Below are positions 8,432-16,088 of a DNA stretch of 23,294 bases, in pieces (the first letter of the stretch is position 1; each line of letters starts with the position of its first letter). Below the pieces are notes generated by a model. The model had not been told where the DNA came from and did no database searches. It saw only the letters and a program-made list of their open reading frames with translations. Location: positions 1 to 23,294 of the forward strand of contig NZ_CALEVF010000191.1 of NCBI RefSeq assembly GCF_937920395.1. The letters run 5' to 3'. The translations under genes were made by a program, and so were the position numbers. The DNA comes from an uncultured Clostridium sp. Lineage in GTDB: Bacteria > Bacillota > Clostridia > Clostridiales > Clostridiaceae.

Positions 8432-8461
8432 TTAATTTCCATAATAAAAAAAGGAGTACAT
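8432..8461 (-). CDS. Possible 9-residue leader peptide (MYSFFYYGN)
   Basis: An ATG at 8461 has AAGGAG exactly 8 nt upstream, which is as good an SD as any real gene here. It opens nine codons and a TAA, ending 24 nt before ahbC. Four of nine residues are Phe/Tyr codons built from the U-tract of the overlapping hairpin, so the frame could be an accident of a terminator. If translated, it would cover the hairpin. Confidence 0.3.
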   Translation of the reverse strand: MYSFFYYGN

Positions 8462-8475
8462 ATTCAATTCTCCTT
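8446..8475 (-). terminator. Terminator-like hairpin in the ahb leader (possible attenuator)
   Basis: AAGGAG (8470-8475) pairs with CTCCTT (8451-8456) across a 13-nt loop, and U's follow immediately on the minus strand (complement of 8446-8450). It lies about 40 nt before ahbC, with no complete gene between it and the pdu terminator. Its position points to regulated premature termination, or to the end of a very short transcript. The stem is only 6 bp, so its strength is uncertain. Confidence 0.5.
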
Positions 8476-8613
8476 AACAAAATTTATATATAAAAATCAA
8501 TAATTTATTAATTTATATGTATTTAATTAAATTTTTATACCTAATAATGGCTTATATATTTAAATATAGTTTATAGAGTCTCCTCTAATATATAGATTGA
8601 ATATATTGCCTAT

Positions 8614-8659
8614 AAATAAAAATAAGAGCACCATACAAATATATTGTATAATGCTCTTA
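8614..8659 (-). terminator. Intrinsic terminator of the pdu/gldA operon
   Basis: Arms TAAGAGCA (8623-8630) and TGCTCTTA (8652-8659) form 8 bp. After a 2-base mismatch six further pairs follow (8633-8638 with 8644-8649). The minus-strand continuation is UUUUUAUUU. It begins 43 bases after the gldA stop. Confidence 0.85.
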
Positions 8660-8702
8660 TCTCTATAAAAAAATTATTGTACTTTTATTTTACTAATATT
8701 TC

Positions 8703-9794
8703 TTATTTACACATGGTACCAAGTGCATCTGCAGAAAGTAATGCAGCATAAACGTCCTTTGGAGTAACCACAAATGGTTCATTAATCATTGTTTCACCTG
8801 GTCCGCATGAAGCAACTGCTACACTCATTAATTCTTCAGGAGTTATGTATCCTATTCCTAGATCCATAAGTGTACATGGAAGTCCTACACTCTTACAAAA
8901 CATTATTGCTTCTTCTATTTCATCAAGTGGTCTATTTTCAAGTACTAATTGTGTTATTGCACCAAATGCAACTTTTTCACCATGGTAAAGTTTATGAGTT
9001 TTTGCAATAACCGTTAATCCATCATGAATTGCATGTGCTGCTGCAAGACCACCACTTTCAAAACCAATTCCACTTAAATACGTATTGGCTTCAATTATGT
9101 TTTCAACAGCTTTCGTACATACATTACCATCACAAGCAATTCTTGCTTGTACTCCATCTGATAATAATGTAGCATAACAAAGTTTAGCTAGTGCCATAGC
9201 TGCAAGTGTTGCTTTTTCACCTGACATATTTCCTCTATTTCCTTCGAAGCAAGCTCTTGCTTCAAAATATGTAGCAAGTGCATCTCCCATTCCAGATACT
9301 AAAAGTCTTACTGGAGCCTCTGCAATTATATCAGTATCAACTAATACGACTTCAGGATTTTTAGGAAGTAATAAATAATTTGAGAAAACTCCTTTTTTAG
9401 TATAAATAACTGATAATGCACTGCATGGTGCATCTGTTGCAGCTATTGTAGGGACTATAATTACTGGAAGTTTACAATAATATGCAACAGCTTTTGCAGT
9501 ATCAAAAGTTTTTCCTCCACCTACCCCAACAATTACTTCACAACTTGAACTTTTTACTATTTTCATCAATCTTTCAATTTCTTCGGTGCAACACTCTCTA
9601 TTAAAAGTTTCATATGATAACTTACATCCACTTCCTTTAAAGCTTGTCTCAATTATGCTTGTAGTTTGCTTAATTGCTCTTTCTGTTCCAATTATTAAAA
9701 ATGATTTCCCATAGGCTTCGATATGCTCCTTAATTCTAGTAAGTTCGTTGCTACCCTGAATATATCTTCCTGGTGACATAATAATTCTTGACAT
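8703..9794 (-). CDS. gldA: NAD-dependent glycerol dehydrogenase (GldA/DhaD family)
   Basis: Zn-dependent polyol dehydrogenase of the iron-containing/GldA superfamily. It interconverts glycerol and dihydroxyacetone; relatives also act on 1,2-propanediol/hydroxyacetone. The GGGK nucleotide loop is at 92-95, and the metal ligands D171 (GMGDALATYFEA), H254 (AAAHAIHDG) and H271 (LYHGEK) are all present. I start at the ATG at 9794 (363 aa, normal length), because AAAGGGG lies 8 nt upstream; the in-frame TTG at 9812 sits before that SD. No N-terminal encapsulation helix is visible, so it probably works outside the shell. It follows glpF with a hairpin and a possible promoter between them. It is not a DhaT/PduQ-type alcohol dehydrogenase, so it does not simply replace PduQ. 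Confidence 0.92.
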   Translation of the reverse strand: MSRIIMSPGRYIQGSNELTRIKEHIEAYGKSFLIIGTERAIKQTTSIIETSFKGSGCKLSYETFNRECCTEEIERLMKIVKSSSCEVIVGVGGGKTFDTAKAVAYYCKLPVIIVPTIAATDAPCSALSVIYTKKGVFSNYLLLPKNPEVVLVDTDIIAEAPVRLLVSGMGDALATYFEARACFEGNRGNMSGEKATLAAMALAKLCYATLLSDGVQARIACDGNVCTKAVENIIEANTYLSGIGFESGGLAAAHAIHDGLTVIAKTHKLYHGEKVAFGAITQLVLENRPLDEIEEAIMFCKSVGLPCTLMDLGIGYITPEELMSVAVASCGPGETMINEPFVVTPKDVYAALLSADALGTMCK

Positions 9795-9827
9795 ATTAAT
9801 TACCCCTTTCAATTTGGAATTAATTTA

Positions 9828-9869
9828 AATAAGCAGAAAAATTAACAATTTGTCAATTATCTGCTTATT
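9828..9869 (-). promoter_or_regulatory. Long hairpin / inverted repeat between glpF and gldA
   Basis: Outer arms AATAAGCAGA (9828-9837) and TCTGCTTATT (9860-9869) are perfect. The inner part is itself a near-palindrome (AATTGACAA/TTGTTAATT with one G-T wobble), so the RNA can fold into an almost continuous stem of about 17 bp. A U/A mix (UUAAAUUAAUU) follows, which is not a clean terminator. It may be a partial terminator, an mRNA processing or stability element, or an operator. Confidence 0.5.
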
Positions 9870-9875
9870 ATAGCA
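9867..9875 (-). promoter_or_regulatory. Possible extended -10 promoter for gldA
   Basis: The minus strand reads TGCTATAAT, a perfect extended -10. Transcription would begin near 9860, inside the hairpin that follows. No good -35 is seen. It would let gldA be expressed apart from the microcompartment genes. Confidence 0.4.
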
Positions 9876-9893
9876 TATATTTACATAATAGTG

Positions 9894-10598
9894 TTAGAAT
9901 ACTATTTTAAATAATAATGCACCTACTATGCCTCCGCATATTGGTCCTACTACTGGAATCCATGCATACCACCAATTTGAACCTTCTTTATTTTTTATTG
10001 GCATTAAAAAATGTGCTATTCTTGGTCCTAAATCTCTGGCAGGGTTCATTGCATATCCAGTTGTTCCACCAAATGCTAAGCCCATTGCAAGAATTATTCC
10101 ACCGACAATAAGTGGTGAAAGTCCAGAAACTGGTTTTGAATTTGCAAATCCTAAAACTGCAAATACTAGTACAAAAGTAGCAATAAACTCTTGTAAAAAG
10201 TTACTAAAAGTATCACTTATAGCTGGTGAAGTGCAGAAAACATCTCTTTTAGTATTTGCATCTTCTGTCGCATCAAAATGTAATCTAAAATTAATATATA
10301 CCAAAATACCACCTAAAACTCCACCTAACATCTGAGCAACAACATATCCAAGTACATGATTCCAAGGAAATATTCCAATTACTGCAAAAGCTATTGTGAA
10401 TGCTGGATTAAAATGTCCCCCTGATATTGGTCCAAAAATCCATACAGGAATAGCAACTGCCATTGCCCATCCGATTGTTATTGCAAGCCATCCTGCACCA
10501 GTAGATTTGGTTTTGCTTAAAGCCAAATTTGCAACTACCGCATCACCAAGCAAAACTAATAATGTAGTTCCTAAAAATTCTGCTAAATATATTGACAT
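9894..10598 (-). CDS. glpF: Glycerol uptake facilitator (aquaglyceroporin, GlpF/PduF-like)
   Basis: Channel of the MIP family in the cytoplasmic membrane, letting glycerol or 1,2-propanediol diffuse in. 234 aa with six hydrophobic segments and two half-helices. The first NPA is at 64-66 (GGHFNPAFT) and the second at 185-187 in GYAMNPARD. The Asp after the selectivity-filter Arg (R188, D189) marks an aquaglyceroporin rather than a water-only channel. The ATG at 10598 has a strong G-rich SD (AGAGGGGGG) about 8 nt upstream. It lies about 118 nt after pduT with no clear terminator between, so it is probably cotranscribed with the microcompartment genes. Its place corresponds to pduF of enteric pdu loci. 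Confidence 0.93.
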   Translation of the reverse strand: MSIYLAEFLGTTLLVLLGDAVVANLALSKTKSTGAGWLAITIGWAMAVAIPVWIFGPISGGHFNPAFTIAFAVIGIFPWNHVLGYVVAQMLGGVLGGILVYINFRLHFDATEDANTKRDVFCTSPAISDTFSNFLQEFIATFVLVFAVLGFANSKPVSGLSPLIVGGIILAMGLAFGGTTGYAMNPARDLGPRIAHFLMPIKNKEGSNWWYAWIPVVGPICGGIVGALLFKIVF

Positions 10599-10716
10599 AA
10601 TATATCCCCCCTCTTTAATAATTCTAGATAATAATTTTTATTATTTAAGTGTTCTAATAATATATATATATTAAAATCCTTAATTTTATATGCCGATTTA
10701 ATACCATCTAACAAAA

Positions 10717-11265
10717 CTATAATAAATTATTAAATACTTCTTTTTTAGGAGATGAAATAACTTCTTTATTTAAAAGCATACCTGTTTGTACTACTGAATT
10801 TGCGCCTACTTCAACAGCAGCTTTAACTGAACTTACATCACCTGTCAACGTTATATATGATTTACCACCAATTCCCATCCCAAGTCTTATTTCAATTAAC
10901 TTAACTTGCGCTGCTTTTGCGGCAGCATCAGCTGCTACAATGGATGCTGCTATTGAAAAAAATTCTAATATTCCAAGTGCATTTACCTTGTCTATTGTTG
11001 CATTACAATTAATAGCAGAAATTACATCAGGGTGCACATTAGCAATTAAAACATCATCTACAACATACTGACCACCATACTCAACTCCTGACCTTTGAGC
11101 CGCTTTTACTGCTCCAACTTCCCCAGCAACCAATATTATAAATTTTCCTGGACAAGTAGGCTTTGAAAATAGGAGTCTCACCTCTGCAGACTTAAGCATA
11201 ACATCTGCTACTGCTATTCCTCTTGCTATGCTGTTAAGCTCTATTAATGCTATTGATCTAATCAT
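10717..11265 (-). CDS. pduT: Microcompartment shell protein PduT (tandem BMC, Fe-S pore)
   Basis: 182 aa made of two BMC domains (about 1-88 and 95-175), forming a pseudohexameric trimer in the shell. Cys38 in the KPTCPGK loop matches the residue that holds a [4Fe-4S] cluster at the trimer pore in studied PduT proteins, so it may pass electrons across the shell, probably with PduS. It overlaps the pduS stop by four bases (ATGA), with AGGTGA as SD, so the two are translationally coupled. This fits their joint function. Confidence 0.92.
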   Translation of the reverse strand: MIRSIALIELNSIARGIAVADVMLKSAEVRLLFSKPTCPGKFIILVAGEVGAVKAAQRSGVEYGGQYVVDDVLIANVHPDVISAINCNATIDKVNALGILEFFSIAASIVAADAAAKAAQVKLIEIRLGMGIGGKSYITLTGDVSSVKAAVEVGANSVVQTGMLLNKEVISSPKKEVFNNLL

Positions 11266-12605
11266 AGTATCACCTCGCTACTTTCAATAATTATACACTG
11301 AGATACCTTTGTAACTTTTCCACTAATACTAGCATGAATATTAGCCCCCATATCACCAGGCTTAATTTCACCAATTAATTGTCCACGAATAACATCATCA
11401 CCAACTGATACAATTGCAGTAGCCGGCTTACCTATATGCTGCTTTAACGGTATATTCACAATGTTAACATTTACCTCAATTGCTTTATCATTAAATTTAA
11501 TGTCTTTGTATTTACCTAGGTTAAGTCTTTGTACAAGCCTTGATACTGGTACTTGTCTGCCATCTCTATCTTCACTCGGAATTATTTTTAAAGTTGTATT
11601 AAATTTAACTCCCTTTTTTCTTAATTCATTTTTTATCATTATATTTACCTGCCTAGGAGATATTCCCATAGGGCAAGCATACATTTCACATATTCCACAT
11701 TCGCTGCATATTAGTGCTTCTTTAAAAATTTCCTCAGAATGATCAAGTGACATTGAAATTGCCCTCATAATTTTGTGAGGTCTTAATGGATGGCCCAGTA
11801 AATATCTTGGGCACATTTGTGTACAATATGAGCACTGAATACATGCAGATTTAGTTTGATTAATTATATGCTGCACAGATAATGATTTTCTAGCTCTAAT
11901 ATAATGATCCGCAGGAAGTACAATTATTCCACCATCAGTTTTAGTTATACTTCTCTCTTCTACTTCATCAGAACTTAAAATTCTTCCCATCATAGGTCCA
12001 CCCATAATTACACAATAATCCTTGATACTTAGACCCCCTGCAGCTTTTATACATTTTGAAACTGAAGTTCCAATCGGAACTGATAGTAGTGTTGGATTAT
12101 TTACTTCACCCGTTACAGTAATTATTTTGTCAGTAACACTTTTGCCAATCGTTGCATCATATATGTTTAACACTGTTGCAACATTTGACACCACTGATCC
12201 AACATTTAGTGGTATTCCACCTGGTGGAATTACTCTACCAGTAACCTCATATACGATAACTTGCTCGTCACCTGCAGGATAAACACTTTTAAGATAAAAA
12301 AGTTCAACTTTTGAATCAAGTTTTTGTATTGCCTTTTGAAGAACATCTATTTCCCTTTCATATTTACCTTTAATTGCAATTATAACTTTATCTGCTCCTA
12401 CCAAGGGTGCCATAAGAGTTAGTGCCTTTATTATTTTTTCTGCATTATGACGCATAATATACTTATCAGTTTGAATAAGTGGCTCGCATTCTGCTGCATT
12501 AACTAAAAGATATTCAACATTGCATTTTAGTTTAATGTGGGTGGGAAAACCGGCTCCCCCGGCTCCTACAACTCCAGCTTTATATATTTGGTCTAATAAT
12601 TCCAT
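11262..12605 (-). CDS. pduS: PduS, Fe-S/flavin cobalamin reductase (RnfC-like)
   Basis: Reduces cob(II)alamin to cob(I)alamin for PduO, or moves electrons across the shell via PduT. The N-terminal GVVGAGGAGFPTHIKL glycine loop and NAAECEP are RnfC/Nqo1-type flavin/nucleotide-binding features. An SLBB-like stretch follows (about 160-200). Two Fe-S motifs are Cys255/258/261/265 and Cys300/303/306/311. A C-terminal barrel-sandwich-like piece runs to 447. The start has a near-perfect TAAGGAGGG SD. The gene follows pduP after 12 nt and precedes pduT with an overlap. Confidence 0.93.
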   Translation of the reverse strand: MELLDQIYKAGVVGAGGAGFPTHIKLKCNVEYLLVNAAECEPLIQTDKYIMRHNAEKIIKALTLMAPLVGADKVIIAIKGKYEREIDVLQKAIQKLDSKVELFYLKSVYPAGDEQVIVYEVTGRVIPPGGIPLNVGSVVSNVATVLNIYDATIGKSVTDKIITVTGEVNNPTLLSVPIGTSVSKCIKAAGGLSIKDYCVIMGGPMMGRILSSDEVEERSITKTDGGIIVLPADHYIRARKSLSVQHIINQTKSACIQCSYCTQMCPRYLLGHPLRPHKIMRAISMSLDHSEEIFKEALICSECGICEMYACPMGISPRQVNIMIKNELRKKGVKFNTTLKIIPSEDRDGRQVPVSRLVQRLNLGKYKDIKFNDKAIEVNVNIVNIPLKQHIGKPATAIVSVGDDVIRGQLIGEIKPGDMGANIHASISGKVTKVSQCIIIESSEVIL

Positions 12606-12617
12606 ATTAAACCCTCC

Positions 12618-14033
12618 TTATATGATTCTAAAAGAATCAACCATTGTACATCTTCTTTGCCTAGTAAATGATGTAGCATTTGTAATACCTTCACCTGTTG
12701 GCCCAGCTATTGTAAATGTTGTCCAACCTTCTCCTCCAAAACCTATTCCTGCATATGATGGTGCATTTTTAACAAATATTGTTGTATCTATAAGTCTTGA
12801 CATCTTAGTTAAATTATCAATATTTTTCGAATGCATCATAGCGGTATGTCTATTTCCATGTTCGTCTATTACGGCTATGTTTATTGCTTCATCCACATCT
12901 TTGACTTTAACAATTGCAAGTATTGGCATCATTAATTCTTCTTGTACAAATGGATGAGAATTTTCAGCTCTACAAATTAAACATTCAACACCTTTAGGAG
13001 CCTGAATTCCAGCTGCTGCTAAAATAACTGCCGCATCTCTACCGACGAAGTTTTTATTAACTCCATATTTTATTTTTCCATTTTTTTCTGTTTTATTCAT
13101 TACTACATCTAAGACCTTTTGTTTTTGCTGCTCATCTAATTCATATACATTTCCGTTTTTAAGCATCTCTGTTATTAATCTTTCATATACACTTTCAACA
13201 ACAATTGCTTCCTTTTCTGCTATACATGGAAGATTATTATCAAAACAACAACCTGCGATTATATCCCTTGCAGCTTTAACTATATCTGCAGTTTCATCAA
13301 CAACTACTGGAGGATTTCCTGCCCCTGCTCCTATTGCTTTTTTGCCTGATGATAATACTTTTTTAACAATAAATGGTCCACCTGTTGCAACAACAAGTCT
13401 TATTTTAGGATTATTTATCATTGCATCAGTACTTTCAAGTGATGGTTTCCTGAGCGTCGTAATTAAATTTCTAGGTCCACCAGCATCTGTTATTGCTTTA
13501 TTAAGAACTCTTACTGAAATAAGGCAACTTTGTATTGCTCCTGGATGTGGAGAAAATACAGCTGCATTACCTGATGCAATCATTCCAATACTATTACACA
13601 TAACTGTTGCCGATGGGTTGGTTGAAGGTGTTATTCCACCAATTACTCCAAATGGTCCCATTTCTATAAGTGTTAATCCTTTATCACCTGATATTGCCAT
13701 CGTTTTAAGCACTTCTGTTCCGGGAGTTTTATTAGCTACAAGCTTAAGTTTTAAATACTTATGATCTTTTCTTCCCATTCCAGTATCTTCAACGCATACC
13801 TGAGCAATTTTCATAGCATTGTCTAGTATAGCTTTTCGCATTGCAGCTATAAGCTCTTCTCTTTGTGACATACTCATACATATAAGCTCTTTTTGTGCAA
13901 TTGATGCAGCCTCAATTGCTTGATCCATATTATCAAAAACGCCATCACTATCAGATATGTTAAGATCTTTCCTGTTCATTTCCTGAAGCACTTTTTCAAC
14001 CATTGCTGATATTTCATCATTTTTTATCTCCAT
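12618..14033 (-). CDS. pduP: CoA-acylating propionaldehyde dehydrogenase PduP
   Basis: Oxidises the dehydratase product (propionaldehyde or 3-hydroxypropionaldehyde) to acyl-CoA with NAD+, inside the shell. 471 aa, ALDH superfamily. The catalytic Cys270 lies in DNNLPCIAEKE, the cofactor segment includes GVIGGITPSTNPSATV (129-144), and a glycine-rich GAGAGNPP motif runs 235-242. The first roughly 20 residues (MEIKNDEISAMVEKVLQEMN) form an amphipathic helix of the encapsulation-peptide type, followed by a polar linker. The start codon lies inside the end of pduO (17-base overlap), with GAGAGGA as SD. Confidence 0.94.
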   Translation of the reverse strand: MEIKNDEISAMVEKVLQEMNRKDLNISDSDGVFDNMDQAIEAASIAQKELICMSMSQREELIAAMRKAILDNAMKIAQVCVEDTGMGRKDHKYLKLKLVANKTPGTEVLKTMAISGDKGLTLIEMGPFGVIGGITPSTNPSATVMCNSIGMIASGNAAVFSPHPGAIQSCLISVRVLNKAITDAGGPRNLITTLRKPSLESTDAMINNPKIRLVVATGGPFIVKKVLSSGKKAIGAGAGNPPVVVDETADIVKAARDIIAGCCFDNNLPCIAEKEAIVVESVYERLITEMLKNGNVYELDEQQKQKVLDVVMNKTEKNGKIKYGVNKNFVGRDAAVILAAAGIQAPKGVECLICRAENSHPFVQEELMMPILAIVKVKDVDEAINIAVIDEHGNRHTAMMHSKNIDNLTKMSRLIDTTIFVKNAPSYAGIGFGGEGWTTFTIAGPTGEGITNATSFTRQRRCTMVDSFRII

Positions 14034-15009
14034 AACTTATCCTCTCCTCAAACTTTTTAACTGCATAGGTCGCAACTTCCATATCTTGTGCAACTGTTCC
14101 CCCACTTACACCAACTGCTCCAACTATAAGATCATTTATCTTTAAAGGATATCCTCCTCCAAATGTAATAACATTTTCTAAGTTGTTAATACCATAAAGT
14201 TCTCCGTTTTTTGCTAGTTCATTCAGTTCATGTGTAGGCAACTTAAATGCTACTGCACTATAAGCCTTTCCTTTTGCAATTTCAATACTTGCAAGAAGTG
14301 ATCCATCCATTCTCTCAAACATTATAGGGTTACCATGTTCATCCATTACCCAAATTACCATTGCCACCTGTATTTGCACTGCTTTTTCGATACAACTTTT
14401 TATTATCTTTTCACTATAGTCACTATTCATTTTCTCACTACTTTCACTATGAACTTTTTTGTAAACCACCTCTTCTATATTTTCCTGAACCTTTATTAAT
14501 ACATTCTTATAATCCTCGTATCTTGCTATCGTATATATAGCGTCTGATAATCTATTAAAATACTTTGATAAATTAACACTTACATCATAACTCTCGCAAA
14601 GCTCTACTATATATCGCTCCGTTTCGCGTACCTTAGTTCTTGCTACATCAAGCGCTCCTGATTCAATTGTTCCACCAGGAACTATAAAACTATTGAGCTT
14701 TGGGATAATCATATCTAACTTATCTATTACCGTTTCTAAATACTCTATATCTTCTTTAACAATTCTTTCCTTAACTTTATCAGTACCAAGCGATGCAAGT
14801 TCAGCACCCGCTTCAAAAAGTGTTTTTTGGATTGTAAATATTATCTCTTTTATTTCCTCATCTTTTATAAAACTTCTTGCAAACCCTAAAGAAGAATTCG
14901 CACTATCACATGTTCCATATGTCCATACTCTCAAATCAGATTTTGAAGTCCTACTTCCCCCAAGCAAACTTGTTTGACCTTTGTCCCCTGTCTTTGTATA
15001 TATTTTCAT
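14017..15009 (-). CDS. pduO: PduO, ATP:cob(I)alamin adenosyltransferase with C-terminal GlcG/HbpS-like domain
   Basis: Makes adenosylcobalamin for the dehydratase. The N-terminal adenosyltransferase domain (about 1-170) has the ATP loop TKTGDKGQTSLLGG and the active-site segments VRETERYI (127-134) and YFNRLSDAIYTIAR (150-163). The C-terminal domain (about 200-325) is GlcG/HbpS-like (IEIAKGKAYSAVAFK; FGGGYPL; GAVGVSGGT). The equivalent Salmonella domain has been reported to bind heme. 330 aa, like the enteric PduO. AGGAG is well placed before the ATG. It sits between pduN and pduP. Confidence 0.93.
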   Translation of the reverse strand: MKIYTKTGDKGQTSLLGGSRTSKSDLRVWTYGTCDSANSSLGFARSFIKDEEIKEIIFTIQKTLFEAGAELASLGTDKVKERIVKEDIEYLETVIDKLDMIIPKLNSFIVPGGTIESGALDVARTKVRETERYIVELCESYDVSVNLSKYFNRLSDAIYTIARYEDYKNVLIKVQENIEEVVYKKVHSESSEKMNSDYSEKIIKSCIEKAVQIQVAMVIWVMDEHGNPIMFERMDGSLLASIEIAKGKAYSAVAFKLPTHELNELAKNGELYGINNLENVITFGGGYPLKINDLIVGAVGVSGGTVAQDMEVATYAVKKFEERISYGDKK

Positions 15010-15039
15010 AAATTCATCTCCTATTGGGAGTTTAAATTA

Positions 15040-15309
15040 TTATTTGCTTACTTCAAGGTAATCTACAATCCCTACTATAGCCGTATCAATTGGAGTATCT
15101 ATATTATCTTCTAAAAGTCTTGCTCCACTACCTGTAATTACAAGAACTATTTCACCATTTCCCGCACCTACTGTATCAACTGCAACTAATGTCTCTTTCT
15201 CTTCTTCTTCGTGTTCATTAATTCTTCTAATTATCAAAAGCTTGCTTCCAATCAATCTGTCATCCTTCTTCGTGGAAACAAGCGTCCCAATTACTTTTGC
15301 TAAAAACAT
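15040..15309 (-). CDS. pduN: Microcompartment vertex protein PduN (EutN/CcmL family)
   Basis: 89 aa. A pentamer-forming protein that caps the vertices of the shell. The N-terminal MFLAKVIGTLVSTKKDDRL, the central VAVDTVGAGNGEIVLVITGS and the C-terminal DTAIVGIVDYLEV are typical of the family. The frame is open to a TTG at 15324, but the ATG at 15309 is preferred: GAGGGG lies 7 nt upstream, the family usually starts with M-x-A-K-V-G, and the gap to the preceding stop is then 4 nt. Confidence 0.93.
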   Translation of the reverse strand: MFLAKVIGTLVSTKKDDRLIGSKLLIIRRINEHEEEEKETLVAVDTVGAGNGEIVLVITGSGARLLEDNIDTPIDTAIVGIVDYLEVSK

Positions 15310-15313
15310 ATCC

Positions 15314-16078
15314 TCACCCCTCAATGTAATCTATTTTAATGTTTTCTGAGTCTATGTAATCTTTTGCAAGAGATGTAATAACCGCTCCTTTTGAAATCTT
15401 TATATTCCTACAACTCCCAATAGACAGTAAATCGGTTTTTGTTATTATTCCTTTTAATGTTACTTGTTTTATTTCTTTTGTAACAACTTTTTTAATTTTA
15501 GTGATTTGTGTTGTTTCCTTTTCTTCTATAATAAGTAATTCATTTATAGCCTTTTTGAGCTCATATGCATTGATAAATGAAACCCCAAAGCTCTCTATTG
15601 TTTTTATATGATTTTTCATCATTTCATTATATGAAATATTTTGTGAATAACCTAGTGAAACATTAACTGGGTTATCAGGATCAAAACTATCCTTTACTAC
15701 AATTATTTTCTTATTTTTCATAATCGCATCTGAAATTCCTGTTGTAATAAATGTGTCGCGAATACCAAGAGCTGTTTTTGCAAGTATATTTCTTGTCATA
15801 ACAGGTATCAATATAAAATCAACTTCATCTATCTTTTTAGACATTAATTTTCTATCATAAATTACATCTGCATTTAAGTCTTCAATAAATTTATGAGGAA
15901 TAATATTCTTCGCAGAGTCTGATAAAACCACACTATATCGTAAATTATCAAATTCTTTTAAAATCTTAAATTCATCTTCTACATTTACTACCCCGCCTGA
16001 AATGAAAACTAATACTTTTTTATTAACCAAACCTAATACTTGAATTGTGATTGCTTTTATGAGCTCTTCAATATCCAA
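15314..16078 (-). CDS. PduM-like microcompartment protein with a flavoprotein domain
   Basis: 254 aa. Residues 1-19 (MDIEELIKAITIQVLGLVN) look like an encapsulation helix. Residues about 20-165 resemble the HFCD flavoprotein fold (VLVFISGG at 22-29; PVMTRNILAKTALGI at 92-106, like the PMTANTxAK segment of Dfp/SpoVFB-type proteins). After a Lys/Glu/Thr-rich linker (about 184-205), the last 50 residues (ITKTDLLSI...GAVITSLAKDYIDSENIKI) match the C-terminal pattern of PduM, a small structural protein needed for proper shell assembly in Salmonella. Its locus position (between EutJ-like and pduN) is that of pduM. It must start at TTG: AGGTGA is 5 nt upstream, a TAG lies in frame directly before it, and the next Met is residue 79. 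The biochemical role is not known. Confidence 0.75.
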   Translation of the reverse strand: MDIEELIKAITIQVLGLVNKKVLVFISGGVVNVEDEFKILKEFDNLRYSVVLSDSAKNIIPHKFIEDLNADVIYDRKLMSKKIDEVDFILIPVMTRNILAKTALGIRDTFITTGISDAIMKNKKIIVVKDSFDPDNPVNVSLGYSQNISYNEMMKNHIKTIESFGVSFINAYELKKAINELLIIEEKETTQITKIKKVVTKEIKQVTLKGIITKTDLLSIGSCRNIKISKGAVITSLAKDYIDSENIKIDYIEG

Positions 16079-16088
16079 CTAAATCACC

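Larger units (their letters stand above)
8408..8613 (-). promoter_or_regulatory. ahb operon promoter/leader region
   Basis: This AT-rich stretch lies between the pdu terminator and ahbC and must hold the ahb promoter. Many TATA-like hexamers occur and I cannot choose one. A small perfect hairpin with a GAGA tetraloop (TAGAG/CTCTA, 8574-8587) and the terminator-like hairpin at 8446-8475 suggest a structured leader. Confidence 0.45.

Noticed and set aside
9846..9856. TTGACA as a -35 box for gldA
   Set aside because: It lies within the inverted repeat and no acceptable -10 follows at 16-18 nt; the extended -10 at 9867-9875 is the better candidate.
9928..10335. 135-residue plus-strand frame opposite glpF, and similar frames opposite pduG, pduP, pduS and pduO
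   Set aside because: Shadow frames of strongly supported genes; Pro/Ser/Thr-rich in the way expected from the complementary strand.
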